DNA of 64,000 nucleotides from JAQUOT01 sp041651575. GTDB lineage: Archaea > Nanobdellota > Nanobdellia > SCGC-AAA011-G17 > JAFCDX01. This document shows, in pieces, positions 17,771-26,568 of the stretch. The notes beneath the pieces are model-generated. The model had not been told where the DNA came from. It worked only from the letters and a program-made list of their open reading frames with translations, and made no database searches. Every line of letters begins with the position of its first letter. Within the stretch, counting starts at the first letter, position 1. The stretch lies in NCBI GenBank assembly GCA_041651575.1, contig JBAZJB010000001.1, positions 620,001 through 684,000 of the forward strand, in the 5' to 3' direction. The position numbers and the translations under genes were made by a program.

Positions 17771-18571
17771 TTAATTACACCATGAACTAGATAATTTTCC
17801 GTCTGGAAATAAAGTTAGTTTTTTCCCAGATTCATATAAAATCCTGCTATTTTCTCTCAATAATCTTATTCTACATTTAGGATCTTTATTTTTTTCTATC
17901 CAATACTCCATTTTATCTAATTCTTCTTTGTTTGGAGATAATTCTAAATCAACTTTGTCTTCTAAATTTCTAATTGGCCAGGCAGAAATATGATCAAATT
18001 CTATTTTTCTTAAATCTTTAACAAAAGAAATGAATTTTTCAGAAGTATCTATATTATTTTTGCTCAGAACTAAATTTGCTCTTGTTAATATGTTTTCATT
18101 ATGAATTCTAGAAACAATTCTTTCTAAAGGAGGATATTTTTTAATATTATATAATTTAGCATTCTTTTTTTCATTAATATCGTGAACTGTTATATAAATA
18201 GTTTTTAATCCATAATCTTTCCATAAAGACAAATATTTCTTACAAAATTCTTTATTTTCTCCAATTCTAATTCCATTTGAATAAAGATTTATCCAAGTAT
18301 AATTTATATTTTCTTTTTTTAAATTATAAACTAAATCTAAAGCTTTTGTAATTGCTAAAGGAGATAAAGTTGGTTCTCCGCTGCTAGTTATTGATAAAGA
18401 TCTTGCTCCTTTACTATAACAATATTTAAGAGTTTTATAAATTAATTCTTTGTCTATGATTCCGTCTTTTTTTGGAGCATATTTTCTATGAACAACTCCG
18501 GCGCAATGTGCACAATGAGCATTACATTTGCCTTGACCTACAAATATACCTAAACTTTTTACTTCATACAT
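17771..18571 (-). CDS. Radical SAM protein, second of a tandem pair
   Basis: The iron-sulfur motif is CNAHCAHC (CX3CX2C) near residues 17-24, followed by TSSGEPTLSP, which aligns with the GGE-type SAM-binding motif. At 266 aa it is essentially a bare radical SAM barrel with no SPASM domain. It is paralogous to the gene just upstream: both share ...SITSSGEPT and a C-terminal [F]-x-DG-x-x-x-SW ending. The reaction is unknown. Its start overlaps the upstream paralog by 13 bases. Confidence 0.87.
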   Translation of the reverse strand: MYEVKSLGIFVGQGKCNAHCAHCAGVVHRKYAPKKDGIIDKELIYKTLKYCYSKGARSLSITSSGEPTLSPLAITKALDLVYNLKKENINYTWINLYSNGIRIGENKEFCKKYLSLWKDYGLKTIYITVHDINEKKNAKLYNIKKYPPLERIVSRIHNENILTRANLVLSKNNIDTSEKFISFVKDLRKIEFDHISAWPIRNLEDKVDLELSPNKEELDKMEYWIEKNKDPKCRIRLLRENSRILYESGKKLTLFPDGKLSSSWCN

Positions 18572-19425
18572 AAAGCACCTTCCTTTATCCAGGAATATGC
18601 TACTGTTCCGTCTTGAAATACAACTAGTTGCCTTACAAAGTCTTTTTTTGGATCATGTTTTGTAACATAATTAGTATATCTTATAATATTTCCATGATAA
18701 TCAAAAACTCCTCCACCCCAAACATGACCATGGCATAATTTTGCATTTTTATACAACCATCTTTTTATTCCAAATATATTTAATCTAGATGGAGTATATT
18801 CATTCCTTGTATTATCTGGATTTCCAACAGGCCAAGAAGTAATATTATGAATTCCTTTTTTTATAAGAGTTTTAACTGCTTGTTCATATTTTTTTGAATT
18901 ATCAACTCCGTTTTTTCTCAATAATAATGTAGCTCTTACTCCTAACCCATGTTCTTCTATATTTTCAACAATATTTTCTAAATTAGGATAACTTTTTAAT
19001 CCATAAACTTTAGCTTGTTCTTTTTCGTCTGCATCATGAATAGAAACAGCTATATTATTTAATCCAAGATTTTTCCAAGTATCTAGATATTGATTACAGA
19101 ATTCTTTATCTCCTAAAAGAATACCGTTTGTGAATAAATTTACATTTGGGAAATAAGCTCCTTGTTTAGTACATTTATCATAAACTTCTAAAGCTCTTGT
19201 TAATGCTTTTGGATCACAGGTTGGTTCTCCGCTTGAAGTTAAAGATAAAGACCATCCACCATAACGAGCTGAAAGTTTTATTGCTGCTTCTAAATTTTTA
19301 TAATAAAGTTTATTTTCTTTTGCATCGGGTCTTAAATATTTTCCAGCACAAAAACCACAATTTCCATTACAACTTCCATTTCCAGTTAAGGCAGATACAC
19401 TGTAAATCTTTTCAATGCAAGCCAT
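18559..19425 (-). CDS. Radical SAM protein, first of a tandem pair
   Basis: Iron-sulfur motif CNGNCGFC (CX3CX2C) near residues 17-24 and TSSGEPT motif near 67. I start it at the ATG at 19425 because GGAGG lies five bases upstream; the GTG at 19431 is part of that ribosome-binding region. It has several extra cysteines. It shares its fold and motifs with the following gene, pointing to a duplication. The substrate is unknown; the CYTH and AAA_28 neighbours suggest nucleotide-related chemistry, which is inference. Confidence 0.87.
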   Translation of the reverse strand: MACIEKIYSVSALTGNGSCNGNCGFCAGKYLRPDAKENKLYYKNLEAAIKLSARYGGWSLSLTSSGEPTCDPKALTRALEVYDKCTKQGAYFPNVNLFTNGILLGDKEFCNQYLDTWKNLGLNNIAVSIHDADEKEQAKVYGLKSYPNLENIVENIEEHGLGVRATLLLRKNGVDNSKKYEQAVKTLIKKGIHNITSWPVGNPDNTRNEYTPSRLNIFGIKRWLYKNAKLCHGHVWGGGVFDYHGNIIRYTNYVTKHDPKKDFVRQLVVFQDGTVAYSWIKEGALCMK

Positions 19426-19894
19426 TTTCACCTCCTAACATTTCAAAATAAGATCTTTTTTCTATTGGATATTTTTCTAATCCTAGGAAGTTTATTGTTT
19501 TTGAGATATCTTGTTCTTGACCTTCAATTTCTACATAATTTCCTATTGTAAGAATATCTAAGGAGACAGTACACCTATTTATTTTATAATCTGCCCTTTG
19601 TTTTTCATAAGTTAATAATTTCTTTAAACCAATTACTTCAAATAAAAGTTTTATTACTTCATGATTATAAGGTAGTTCTATTTCGGTTTCTTCTCTTTTA
19701 TTGAAATCACAAGGTTCATTTTTTCCTTTTATAGTTAATAAAATTCCGTTATCTAAAGTTCTATGCCTTATTATTTTATCTTCTAAACCAAAGAAAACAT
19801 TCTCTTGCTTGTAAAATTTGGGTTTACCTAATTTTTTAATTAAATTTTCTTTTTCTTCTTCAGATATTTTTATTTTGGCTTCTATTTCTTTCAT
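19412..19894 (-). CDS. CYTH-domain phosphohydrolase/cyclase (CyaB-like)
   Basis: The N-terminal EIEAK (ExExK) signature at residues 3-7 defines the CYTH triphosphate-tunnel fold. The charged strands that line the tunnel follow: IRHR, LTIKGK, REETEIEL, DYKINRC, YVEIEG. Family members act on triphosphates (thiamine triphosphate, inorganic triphosphate) or make cAMP. It overlaps the AAA_28 NTPase gene by four bases; the two domains are fused or paired in other organisms. Confidence 0.88.
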   Translation of the reverse strand: MKEIEAKIKISEEEKENLIKKLGKPKFYKQENVFFGLEDKIIRHRTLDNGILLTIKGKNEPCDFNKREETEIELPYNHEVIKLLFEVIGLKKLLTYEKQRADYKINRCTVSLDILTIGNYVEIEGQEQDISKTINFLGLEKYPIEKRSYFEMLGGENGLH

Positions 19895-20400
19895 TTTATT
19901 TGCTCCAGAACATAATTTACTCTTTCTTCTATTGTTTTAAGAATAGGAATTCTTATTGGAGAATATCCGTGCTTTTCATATTGGTTCCATATTTTTTGGT
20001 GTAGAATTACTGCTTCATCTTTACTTTTTTCTATTCTTTCTCCATCAAATACAAAAGGTAGCAAATCTGGGATTAATATTTTATCATATTTACAAAGACT
20101 TGCATAATATTCAAATTCTTCAGGTATATTTCCAAATATTTTTTCAGCATAAGCTAAAGTGTCTATAGAACCTCTATCTAAAAATATAATTTTATTATTA
20201 TCTAATCCTTCTTCCTGTTTAATTTGTCTTAATAATATTTCTTTTTCAAATTCAAAGTTTCCTATTGAAGAATCTGTATATCCTCTTTCCCTTATAATTT
20301 CTCTTGCTACTTCTCCCAATACAAAATGTCCTTTTTTCTTTAATTCATTAATTAATGTTGTTTTTCCAGAACACGAACCACCAGCTATCACACACTTCAT
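19891..20400 (-). CDS. AAA_28-family P-loop NTPase/kinase-like protein
   Basis: Walker A GGSCSGKTT at residues 7-15, an FLDRGSIDT segment near 73-81 typical of the NadR/AAA_28 kinase-like group, and a C-terminal ligand-binding helical part. Paired with a CYTH gene (ATGA overlap), as in TTD14-like proteins that combine both activities. It leads the leftward operon down to 16539. Confidence 0.85.
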   Translation of the reverse strand: MKCVIAGGSCSGKTTLINELKKKGHFVLGEVAREIIRERGYTDSSIGNFEFEKEILLRQIKQEEGLDNNKIIFLDRGSIDTLAYAEKIFGNIPEEFEYYASLCKYDKILIPDLLPFVFDGERIEKSKDEAVILHQKIWNQYEKHGYSPIRIPILKTIEERVNYVLEQIK

Positions 20401-20503
20401 ACTATATAATGGACTTGTAATCTATATACTAATTTTTGTACAAAAGTTGTCCATAGTGTTGTATAAATAGAAACTCTTAAAAATAATAAAATATTCATAA
20501 ATT

Positions 20504-21343
20504 ATGCTTAGTTCAGAAGAAATTAAGAAAATAGAAGATTTTGTTTATTCTAAACCAAGATCTGTACAAGAAATAGCACAATTACTCAATAAAAATTGGA
20601 GAACTGCAGATAGATATATACAAGAAATAGAAAAGAATTATGGAACTATTACTACAAGGATATTTAGAAAAGATACAAGGGGAGCATTAAAAATAGTATA
20701 TTGGGCTTCTGTAGAAAAGATAAGCAACTCTATTTTTCAAGAACAATTAGAACAAGAGGTAATGCAAGGCAAGGAAAAAGAAGATTTTTCTGCTTTTGAT
20801 ATATACCAACATGTTTCAACCAAAAATAAAAAATTATATTCAAAAAAAGCAATAAATGAGGATGATGCAGGAAATTTAGATAAATTTTTGGATATGCTAA
20901 TGACAGCAAAAAAACAAGTTCTTTTCTTTTCTGGAAATCTTTCTTTTATACACACAAAAACAAAAACAAGAAGAATTTTTGATATTATAGAACAATTAGT
21001 TAAAAAAGGAATTCCAATCAAAGTTATTTGCAGAATAGATATTTCTGGAAGAGATAATGTTGAGGAATTGCTTTCTTTGAATTTTAAATATAAAAAACAA
21101 CTAATTGAAATAAGAAACAGGAAACAACCACTAAGAGCAACTATAATAGATAATGAAATAATTGATATAAAAGAAATAGTAGAACCTACTGGAAAAGTTA
21201 AAGAAATAGATAAAAGATTATTTATATTTTATACTATCAGAGATAAGGAATGGGCAGAGTGGATGTCAAAAATATTTTGGAAAATGTTTTCTCAATCCAT
21301 AGGAGCAGAAAAAAGACTGGAAGAACTTAATAAGTTTAGATAG
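20504..21343 (+). CDS. HTH protein with a PLD/TrmB-like effector domain
   Basis: The N-terminal helix-turn-helix (residues 5-45, VQEIAQLLNKNWRTADRYIQEIE) is followed by a helical linker and a domain (about 120-279) like the PLD-type ligand-binding region of TrmB-family archaeal regulators (KQVLFFSGNLSF...IPIKVICR...RATIIDNE). Probably a transcription factor; no effector can be predicted. It starts 103 bases after a divergent gene and precedes topA. Confidence 0.75.
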   Translation: MLSSEEIKKIEDFVYSKPRSVQEIAQLLNKNWRTADRYIQEIEKNYGTITTRIFRKDTRGALKIVYWASVEKISNSIFQEQLEQEVMQGKEKEDFSAFDIYQHVSTKNKKLYSKKAINEDDAGNLDKFLDMLMTAKKQVLFFSGNLSFIHTKTKTRRIFDIIEQLVKKGIPIKVICRIDISGRDNVEELLSLNFKYKKQLIEIRNRKQPLRATIIDNEIIDIKEIVEPTGKVKEIDKRLFIFYTIRDKEWAEWMSKIFWKMFSQSIGAEKRLEELNKFR

Positions 21344-21376
21344 TTTTATATATCTTTCATTTTTTTAAACAACCTT

Positions 21377-23587
21377 ATGACAGAATTAATACTAGCAGAA
21401 AAGCCAGATGCAGCTTCAAAAATAGCAGAAGCTTTGTCAGATGGAAAACCAGAAAAACATATTTATAAAAAAGTTCCTTATTATGAAATTACTCACAAAA
21501 AGAAAAAAATATTTGTTTGTTCTGCAGTAGGTCATTTGTTTGGATTATATGAAAAAGACAAAAAAGCTTGGACTTATCCAGTATTTAGTTATGAATGGGT
21601 CCCAATATACAAATCTTCTAAATTCGCAGCATTTACAAAACCTTATCTTGATTTATTAAAAAAATTAGGAAAAGAAGCAGATACTTTTGTAAATATGTGT
21701 GATGTAGATACCGAAGGAGAAGTTATTTTTAAAAATGTTAATAGATTTATTTTTGAAAAAGATGATGCTAAAAGAGCTTATTTCTCAACTTTAACAAAAC
21801 AAGATTTAGTAAAAGCATATGAAGAAGCAAAACCACATCTAGATTTTAATTTAGCAGAAGCAGGAGAAGCAAGACATTGTTTAGATTGGTTATATGGTAT
21901 TAATTTATCAAGAGCATTAACACTTTCTATAAAAAATGCAACCAAATCTTTTAAAATTATGAGTTCTGGTAGAGTTCAAGGTCCTGCATTGTATTTATTA
22001 TATCAAAGAGAACTAGAAATTAAAAAATTCAAGCCAGAACCTTATTGGGAAGTATCTCTTTGTGGTAAATTAAAAACTACTTTAATAGAAGCCTTCCATA
22101 AAAAAGGAATTTTCAAAAATAAGAAAGATGCAGAAGAAATAATTAAAAAAACTAAAGGAAAAGAAGCATTTATTTCAAGTATAACTAAAAGAGAAATTAA
22201 ACAAGAACCATTATTACCTTTTGACTTGACAAGTTTACAATTAGAAGCGTATAAAACTCTTGGTTTAAGTCCAAAAACAACTTTAGAAATTGCCCAAAAT
22301 CTTTATACAGGTTCTTATATTTCTTATCCTAGAACTTCTTCACAAAAATTACCAAAATCAATTGGTTATGAAGAAATTTTAAAGAATTTAAAGAAAAGAT
22401 TTCCAACAGAAGTCAATTTCTTATTAGCTAAAAAAGAATTAAAACCTACAGAAGGTAAAAAAGATGATCCAGCACACCCAGCAATATTTCCAACAGGAGA
22501 ATTGCCTGGAAAATTAGATCCAAGAGCTGAAAATGTATATGAATTGATTGTAAGAAGATTTTTTGTTTGTTTTGGAGATCCTGCTATAAGAGAATCAGTA
22601 ACTTATGAAATAAATTGCAATGATGAATTATTTAGTTTATCTGGAACAACTACTAAAGTAAAAGGATGGCATGAATTATATGGAAAATTTGTTAAATTAA
22701 AAGAAGAAGAATTGCCTTTAGCTAAAGAAAAAGATGAAATTAAAACTCCTAAGACAAAAATCTATGATAAAGAAACTACCCCCCCTAATAGATACTCAGA
22801 AGCATCTTTAATTAAAGAATTAGAAAAAAGAAATCTAGGAACTAAGGCTACAAGAGCAGAAATTATCTCTACTTTATATGATAGAAATTATGCTAAAGAA
22901 AAATCCATTGAAGTTACTAATTTAGGAATGAAAACAGTAGAAACTCTTGAAAAATATTGTCCTGAAATATTAGATGAGAATTTAACAAGACAATTTGAAG
23001 AGGAAATGGAAGAAATTCGTGAAGGAAAGATAAAAAAAGAAAAAGTTCTTGATGGAGCTAAAAAAGCTTTAACTAAAATATTAGATCATTTCAAGGAAAA
23101 TGAATTAAAAATTGGAAAATTACTTGCAGAAGCAAATATAGAAACAAGAATAGAAGAATCTACCTTAGGTCCTTGTCATGTATGTAAAAAAGGAAATTTA
23201 GAATTAAGAAAAGGTAAATTTGGTAATTTTGTTGCTTGTAATCAATATCCTGATTGTAAAACTACATTCTCTTTACCTTCTGGATTTATTAAACCAGCAA
23301 AACAAACTTGTGTTAAATGTGGATTCCCAATGGTTATGATAATTAAAAAAGCTAAAAGACCTCAGATAATGTGCATTAATCCTGAATGTGAAACAAGACA
23401 GGCAGACAAAGAAACAGAAAAGATAGTAAAAGATTATGAATCTGGAAAATTAAAAAAAGAATGTCCTAATTGTAAATCTCCATTAATAGTTAGAAAAGGA
23501 TTTTATGGTTATTTCTTGGCTTGTCCAAAATATCCTAAATGCAAGCATGCAGAATCCTTAATTGTTAAAATAAAAGAAGACAAATAA
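21377..23587 (+). CDS. topA: DNA topoisomerase I (type IA)
   Basis: Relaxes negative supercoils by cutting one strand. An N-terminal Toprim domain carries the acidic motif MCDVDTEGE, and the catalytic tyrosine sits in SYISYPRTSS near residue 317. The C-terminus (about 595-736) has three zinc-ribbon-like units: CHVCKKGN...CNQYPDC, CVKCGFP...CINPEC, and CPNCKSP...CPKYPKC. Total 736 aa. It lacks the helicase half of reverse gyrase, so nothing here suggests hyperthermophily. Confidence 0.96.
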   Translation: MTELILAEKPDAASKIAEALSDGKPEKHIYKKVPYYEITHKKKKIFVCSAVGHLFGLYEKDKKAWTYPVFSYEWVPIYKSSKFAAFTKPYLDLLKKLGKEADTFVNMCDVDTEGEVIFKNVNRFIFEKDDAKRAYFSTLTKQDLVKAYEEAKPHLDFNLAEAGEARHCLDWLYGINLSRALTLSIKNATKSFKIMSSGRVQGPALYLLYQRELEIKKFKPEPYWEVSLCGKLKTTLIEAFHKKGIFKNKKDAEEIIKKTKGKEAFISSITKREIKQEPLLPFDLTSLQLEAYKTLGLSPKTTLEIAQNLYTGSYISYPRTSSQKLPKSIGYEEILKNLKKRFPTEVNFLLAKKELKPTEGKKDDPAHPAIFPTGELPGKLDPRAENVYELIVRRFFVCFGDPAIRESVTYEINCNDELFSLSGTTTKVKGWHELYGKFVKLKEEELPLAKEKDEIKTPKTKIYDKETTPPNRYSEASLIKELEKRNLGTKATRAEIISTLYDRNYAKEKSIEVTNLGMKTVETLEKYCPEILDENLTRQFEEEMEEIREGKIKKEKVLDGAKKALTKILDHFKENELKIGKLLAEANIETRIEESTLGPCHVCKKGNLELRKGKFGNFVACNQYPDCKTTFSLPSGFIKPAKQTCVKCGFPMVMIIKKAKRPQIMCINPECETRQADKETEKIVKDYESGKLKKECPNCKSPLIVRKGFYGYFLACPKYPKCKHAESLIVKIKEDK

Positions 23588-23663
23588 ATTTTATTAAATA
23601 AATGTTACTTCTTTGTAATAGTTACAAATAGTAAACTTTATAAACTTGTAGCCACCTTATTTT

Positions 23664-24233
23664 ATGTTTAAAATGGTAATACATAAGGAAATTATTATTG
23701 AACTGGAAAGAGTATTAAAAAGAAAATACCCTGCGCTTAAAAAATTAGATATAGAAAATGATCCATTTGGGGGGTTATTTGGGATTTATCCAGGATTAAC
23801 AGGCACCCAATATGAAGGAGAGATAAATCTTTCTCCTAAATTAAGTTTATATGATTTATTGACAAATACCGCTCATGAATTATTACATACAGAACAAAAA
23901 CATAAAGAAAATGATTTAAAAATTTATTATAGATATACGGATGAAATAGGAGCTAAACTATTAGAAAATAACAGGATGCTACAAATCTTAAGGTATATAA
24001 GAAAAGAGGCTCCTGAGTTATATGAAAAAATAAATAGATCTTTCGGTTCTTTTAAAAAAGATTCAACTCTTTCTCAAAAAATAGGGATTATATTAAAGAG
24101 TAGATCTTGGATGACGAGTAGACCTTGTATTAATGATCATTTAAAAAATTATGGAAAAATAGGGGAACAAGGTTTATTGCCTGATGGAAAAAATAAGCTA
24201 AGTGATTTTATTATCTTTAAAATAAAAGAATGA
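23664..24233 (+). CDS. Putative zinc metallopeptidase-like protein (HELLH)
   Basis: A single HELLH (HExxH) zinc motif near residues 72-76, within TAHELLHTEQK, followed by an acidic helix YTDEIGAKLLE that may give the third ligand. There is no membrane segment. Length 189 aa; I cannot name the family precisely. A TATA-like box (ACTTTATAAAC, about 23634-23644) puts the transcript start near either the ATG at 23664 or the in-frame ATG at 23673. ATGA overlap with the next gene. Confidence 0.7.
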   Translation: MFKMVIHKEIIIELERVLKRKYPALKKLDIENDPFGGLFGIYPGLTGTQYEGEINLSPKLSLYDLLTNTAHELLHTEQKHKENDLKIYYRYTDEIGAKLLENNRMLQILRYIRKEAPELYEKINRSFGSFKKDSTLSQKIGIILKSRSWMTSRPCINDHLKNYGKIGEQGLLPDGKNKLSDFIIFKIKE

Positions 24234-24601
24234 AATTTTTAGAAGAACTTAAAAAATTGAATTTGCCTAAGGATAAATATGCTATTTTTGGTTCTGGTGT
24301 TTTAGCTGCTCATGGAATAAGAGAAAATAAAGATCTAGATATAATTGCTAAAAAAGATTTATTCAAAGAACTTAGTAAAAAATATGAATTAAATGAAAAA
24401 GGTGCTGTTAAAATTGGAGAAATTGAGATTTTTATCTATTGGCCACCATTTAAGGAATTAGATTCATTGATTGATGATGCAGAGATTATTAATGGAATAA
24501 GGTTTGTTAAATTAGATAAGGTTGTTGAATGGAAAAAATACAGAAATAATGAGAAAGACCAAAACGATATTAAATTAATAAATAAATTTATAAAGGGATA
24601 A
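24230..24601 (+). CDS. Small nucleotidyltransferase-like protein, 123 aa
   Basis: Opening motif FGSGVLAAHGIRENKDLDIIAKK resembles the nucleotidyltransferase fold (GS...DxD) seen in AbiEii/MNT-type proteins, with DLDI supplying the acidic pair. Only the core half is present. It overlaps the HELLH gene by four bases, so the two are probably coexpressed. Whether it is active is uncertain. Confidence 0.65.
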   Translation: MKFLEELKKLNLPKDKYAIFGSGVLAAHGIRENKDLDIIAKKDLFKELSKKYELNEKGAVKIGEIEIFIYWPPFKELDSLIDDAEIINGIRFVKLDKVVEWKKYRNNEKDQNDIKLINKFIKG

Positions 24602-24644
24602 TTTTCTGCGAAGGTTTTAAATATTTTTTTATTGTAACTTATTT

Positions 24645-25046
24645 ATGAGAGAGTTTCAATTTAAAGGATATTATTTATATTCAGGAAGGATTGGGGATTT
24701 AACTGGAAAACTAAATTTACATTCTAAAAACAATTTTAAAGGAATAATTACAGCTCATATGTCTGGATCCCCAGAACAACTAATTTTAGGAGAAATAGCA
24801 GTCGCAAAAGAAAAAACACATTTAGCCTTTTTTAAATTTCCACCCAATGAAGGTTTAGCAAATTTACTTTACGTTTTATCTAAAGAAGGAAATAAAACCT
24901 TTGAAGGAAAGTATACTGGTAGATGGAGTGCTTTACCCTATAAAATCCATATCCACAATGAAAAGATTGGATTAATCTTGGCTTCTGTAGATCCAAAAGT
25001 TATGGGTATAGGAGATTATGCAGAATTAACTCTTTCAACAAAATAA
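24645..25046 (+). CDS. Hypothetical protein, 133 aa
   Basis: Beta-rich soluble protein with repeated short strands and glycine turns; no family recognised. A TTTTAAATA-like TATA element about 30 bases upstream suggests its own leaderless promoter. Confidence 0.6.
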   Translation: MREFQFKGYYLYSGRIGDLTGKLNLHSKNNFKGIITAHMSGSPEQLILGEIAVAKEKTHLAFFKFPPNEGLANLLYVLSKEGNKTFEGKYTGRWSALPYKIHIHNEKIGLILASVDPKVMGIGDYAELTLSTK

Positions 25047-25098
25047 TTAAATAGATTTATATATTTTTCTTATATAAGTAAATTAAGAGGTGTAAGGC

Positions 25099-25116
25099 CT
25101 CAGATTTAGTTCTGAG
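25099..25116 (+). other. Hairpin in the leader of the 25127 gene
   Basis: Perfect stem CTCAGA/TCTGAG with a six-base loop, ending ten bases before the ATG. The TATA-like sequence near 25055-25075 implies a leader of about 50 bases, unusual in this window. Confidence 0.4.
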
Positions 25117-25126
25117 ATATTTAAAA

Positions 25127-25474
25127 ATGGTAAACTCTTATTTTGAAATTGAAGGCAAGGATAAAAGAGAAGAAGCTATTAAGAAATTAATTCTTGATAA
25201 TATGTGTCAAAAAGAAGCAGCAGGTCTGCAAGAAAGAATTTTTAAGATTGTAGAATGTTTTGAAGGAAGAGATTTAGATGCTTTATCCGTTTTAATACAT
25301 GCTGCTGAACAAGGAAAAACAGAAGAATTTCTAAAAGAATTAGAGTCTCACTACAAAGATAATTTACAATATATTCATCCAGAAGCTAGGAGAATGATTA
25401 CAATCCCTGGAGCAGTGAGAGCAGAAAGATTTATTTTAGATCTTTATGAAAAATTAGGAGGTAAACCAAAATAA
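25127..25474 (+). CDS. Hypothetical helical protein, 115 aa
   Basis: Predicted all-helical, soluble, acidic; no family recognised. A hairpin sits just upstream of its ATG in what would be a real 5' leader. The next gene starts two bases after its stop, so they are likely cotranscribed. Confidence 0.6.
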   Translation: MVNSYFEIEGKDKREEAIKKLILDNMCQKEAAGLQERIFKIVECFEGRDLDALSVLIHAAEQGKTEEFLKELESHYKDNLQYIHPEARRMITIPGAVRAERFILDLYEKLGGKPK

Positions 25475-25476
25475 AA

Positions 25477-25875
25477 ATGAACTACTCTAAAAAAATAAAA
25501 TTAGCAACTGCAGTAAGTTATATTGCTTTAGGCATAGGTTGTTTTTCTGTTTATGGTTCAATTAAATATGCTCCAAAAAAACCAGAAAGTGTATTAAAAG
25601 TACAAAAATTAGAGGCAGAATTAAATGCTCCTATTAAATCTGTTAAATTAAATGATTTCAATTCTCTTGCAAATAGAGTAGAACAACTTAATGAGGAATT
25701 ACAAACAACAAAAAATTCTCCAGTATATAAAGAACAATTAAAAGAATACGAAGATAAAAAAAATAAGAATGATATATTTTTTCCTTTGGCTATACTTGGT
25801 TTTGGTGGTGTGATGTTATCTGCGCTTTATAAAAACCTTTTAAAAATAAATAAAGAAGATTTAGAACGTATTTAA
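25477..25875 (+). CDS. Two-TM coiled-coil protein with a premature-looking stop, 132 aa
   Basis: One N-terminal transmembrane helix (about 10-29), a charged helical middle, and a second transmembrane helix (about 100-119). After the TAA at 25873-25875 the same frame stays open for 21 more sense codons with a heptad-like Lys/Glu pattern (EIKKENEKFKKL...) before TAG at 25939-25941. A CAA-to-TAA change would explain this. Function unknown. Confidence 0.6.
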   Translation: MNYSKKIKLATAVSYIALGIGCFSVYGSIKYAPKKPESVLKVQKLEAELNAPIKSVKLNDFNSLANRVEQLNEELQTTKNSPVYKEQLKEYEDKKNKNDIFFPLAILGFGGVMLSALYKNLLKINKEDLERI

Positions 25876-25943
25876 GAAATTAAAAAAGAAAATGAAAAAT
25901 TTAAAAAACTGTGTTCAGAAAAGCTTAAAGAATTAGAATAGTT

Positions 25944-26546
25944 CTAAATAACTCTAATACCTTCTTTCACAATATCATAAACAACTTCTTTGTTAGAACT
26001 TTTAAAAATTAATTTCTTTGGTCCAGAAGGATTATATGGACTCATTTTTAATTCTATTAATTCATCTGCATATCTTGATTGTATCTCATGACCAACCATT
26101 TTTATTTCATTTGTTGCAGGATTTGCATAAACTTGGTTTAAAATTAAAATAGGAGTAATTTCTGATAGTCTTTTTATTGTATTTAACTGATTTATTAACA
26201 TTCTATGGGCTAAATCTGGTTTTGAATTTGTTAAAGATCTATAATGATTATTTAGACTATCAAATACTATTAATCCAAAATTATTTTTCATATTGTTTAA
26301 TTCATTAATTTTAATTTGCTGATCTTTGAAATTAGCAACTTTTAATACAAATAAATTATCTAAATTAATGTCTTTTCCTCCAATTTGTTTTAATCTATCT
26401 ATGGATAATGTTCTTTCTGTATCAATATACATTACTTTTTTACCTAATTTTAATTTGTTAATAACTTGATGTATAGCAAAAGTAGTTTTACCAGAACCAG
26501 CAGGACCGTAAGCTATTGTAATACCTCTATCTTTTATTATTTCCAT
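25944..26546 (-). CDS. radB: RadB-like RecA-family ATPase
   Basis: Compact RecA core of 200 residues with Walker A GPAGSGKTT (about 14-22), Walker B LIVFDSL, and LILNQVY preceding the C-terminal strands. The size and lack of an N-terminal HhH domain fit RadB, the archaeal recombinase paralog that helps RadA. I start at the ATG at 26546: CTATTTAAATTT lies 20-30 bases upstream, and the longer frame to 26636 only adds sequence overlapping the upstream gene. Confidence 0.82.
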   Translation of the reverse strand: MEIIKDRGITIAYGPAGSGKTTFAIHQVINKLKLGKKVMYIDTERTLSIDRLKQIGGKDINLDNLFVLKVANFKDQQIKINELNNMKNNFGLIVFDSLNNHYRSLTNSKPDLAHRMLINQLNTIKRLSEITPILILNQVYANPATNEIKMVGHEIQSRYADELIELKMSPYNPSGPKKLIFKSSNKEVVYDIVKEGIRVI

Positions 26547-26568
26547 AAAATAAGTGTAATTAGTAAAT

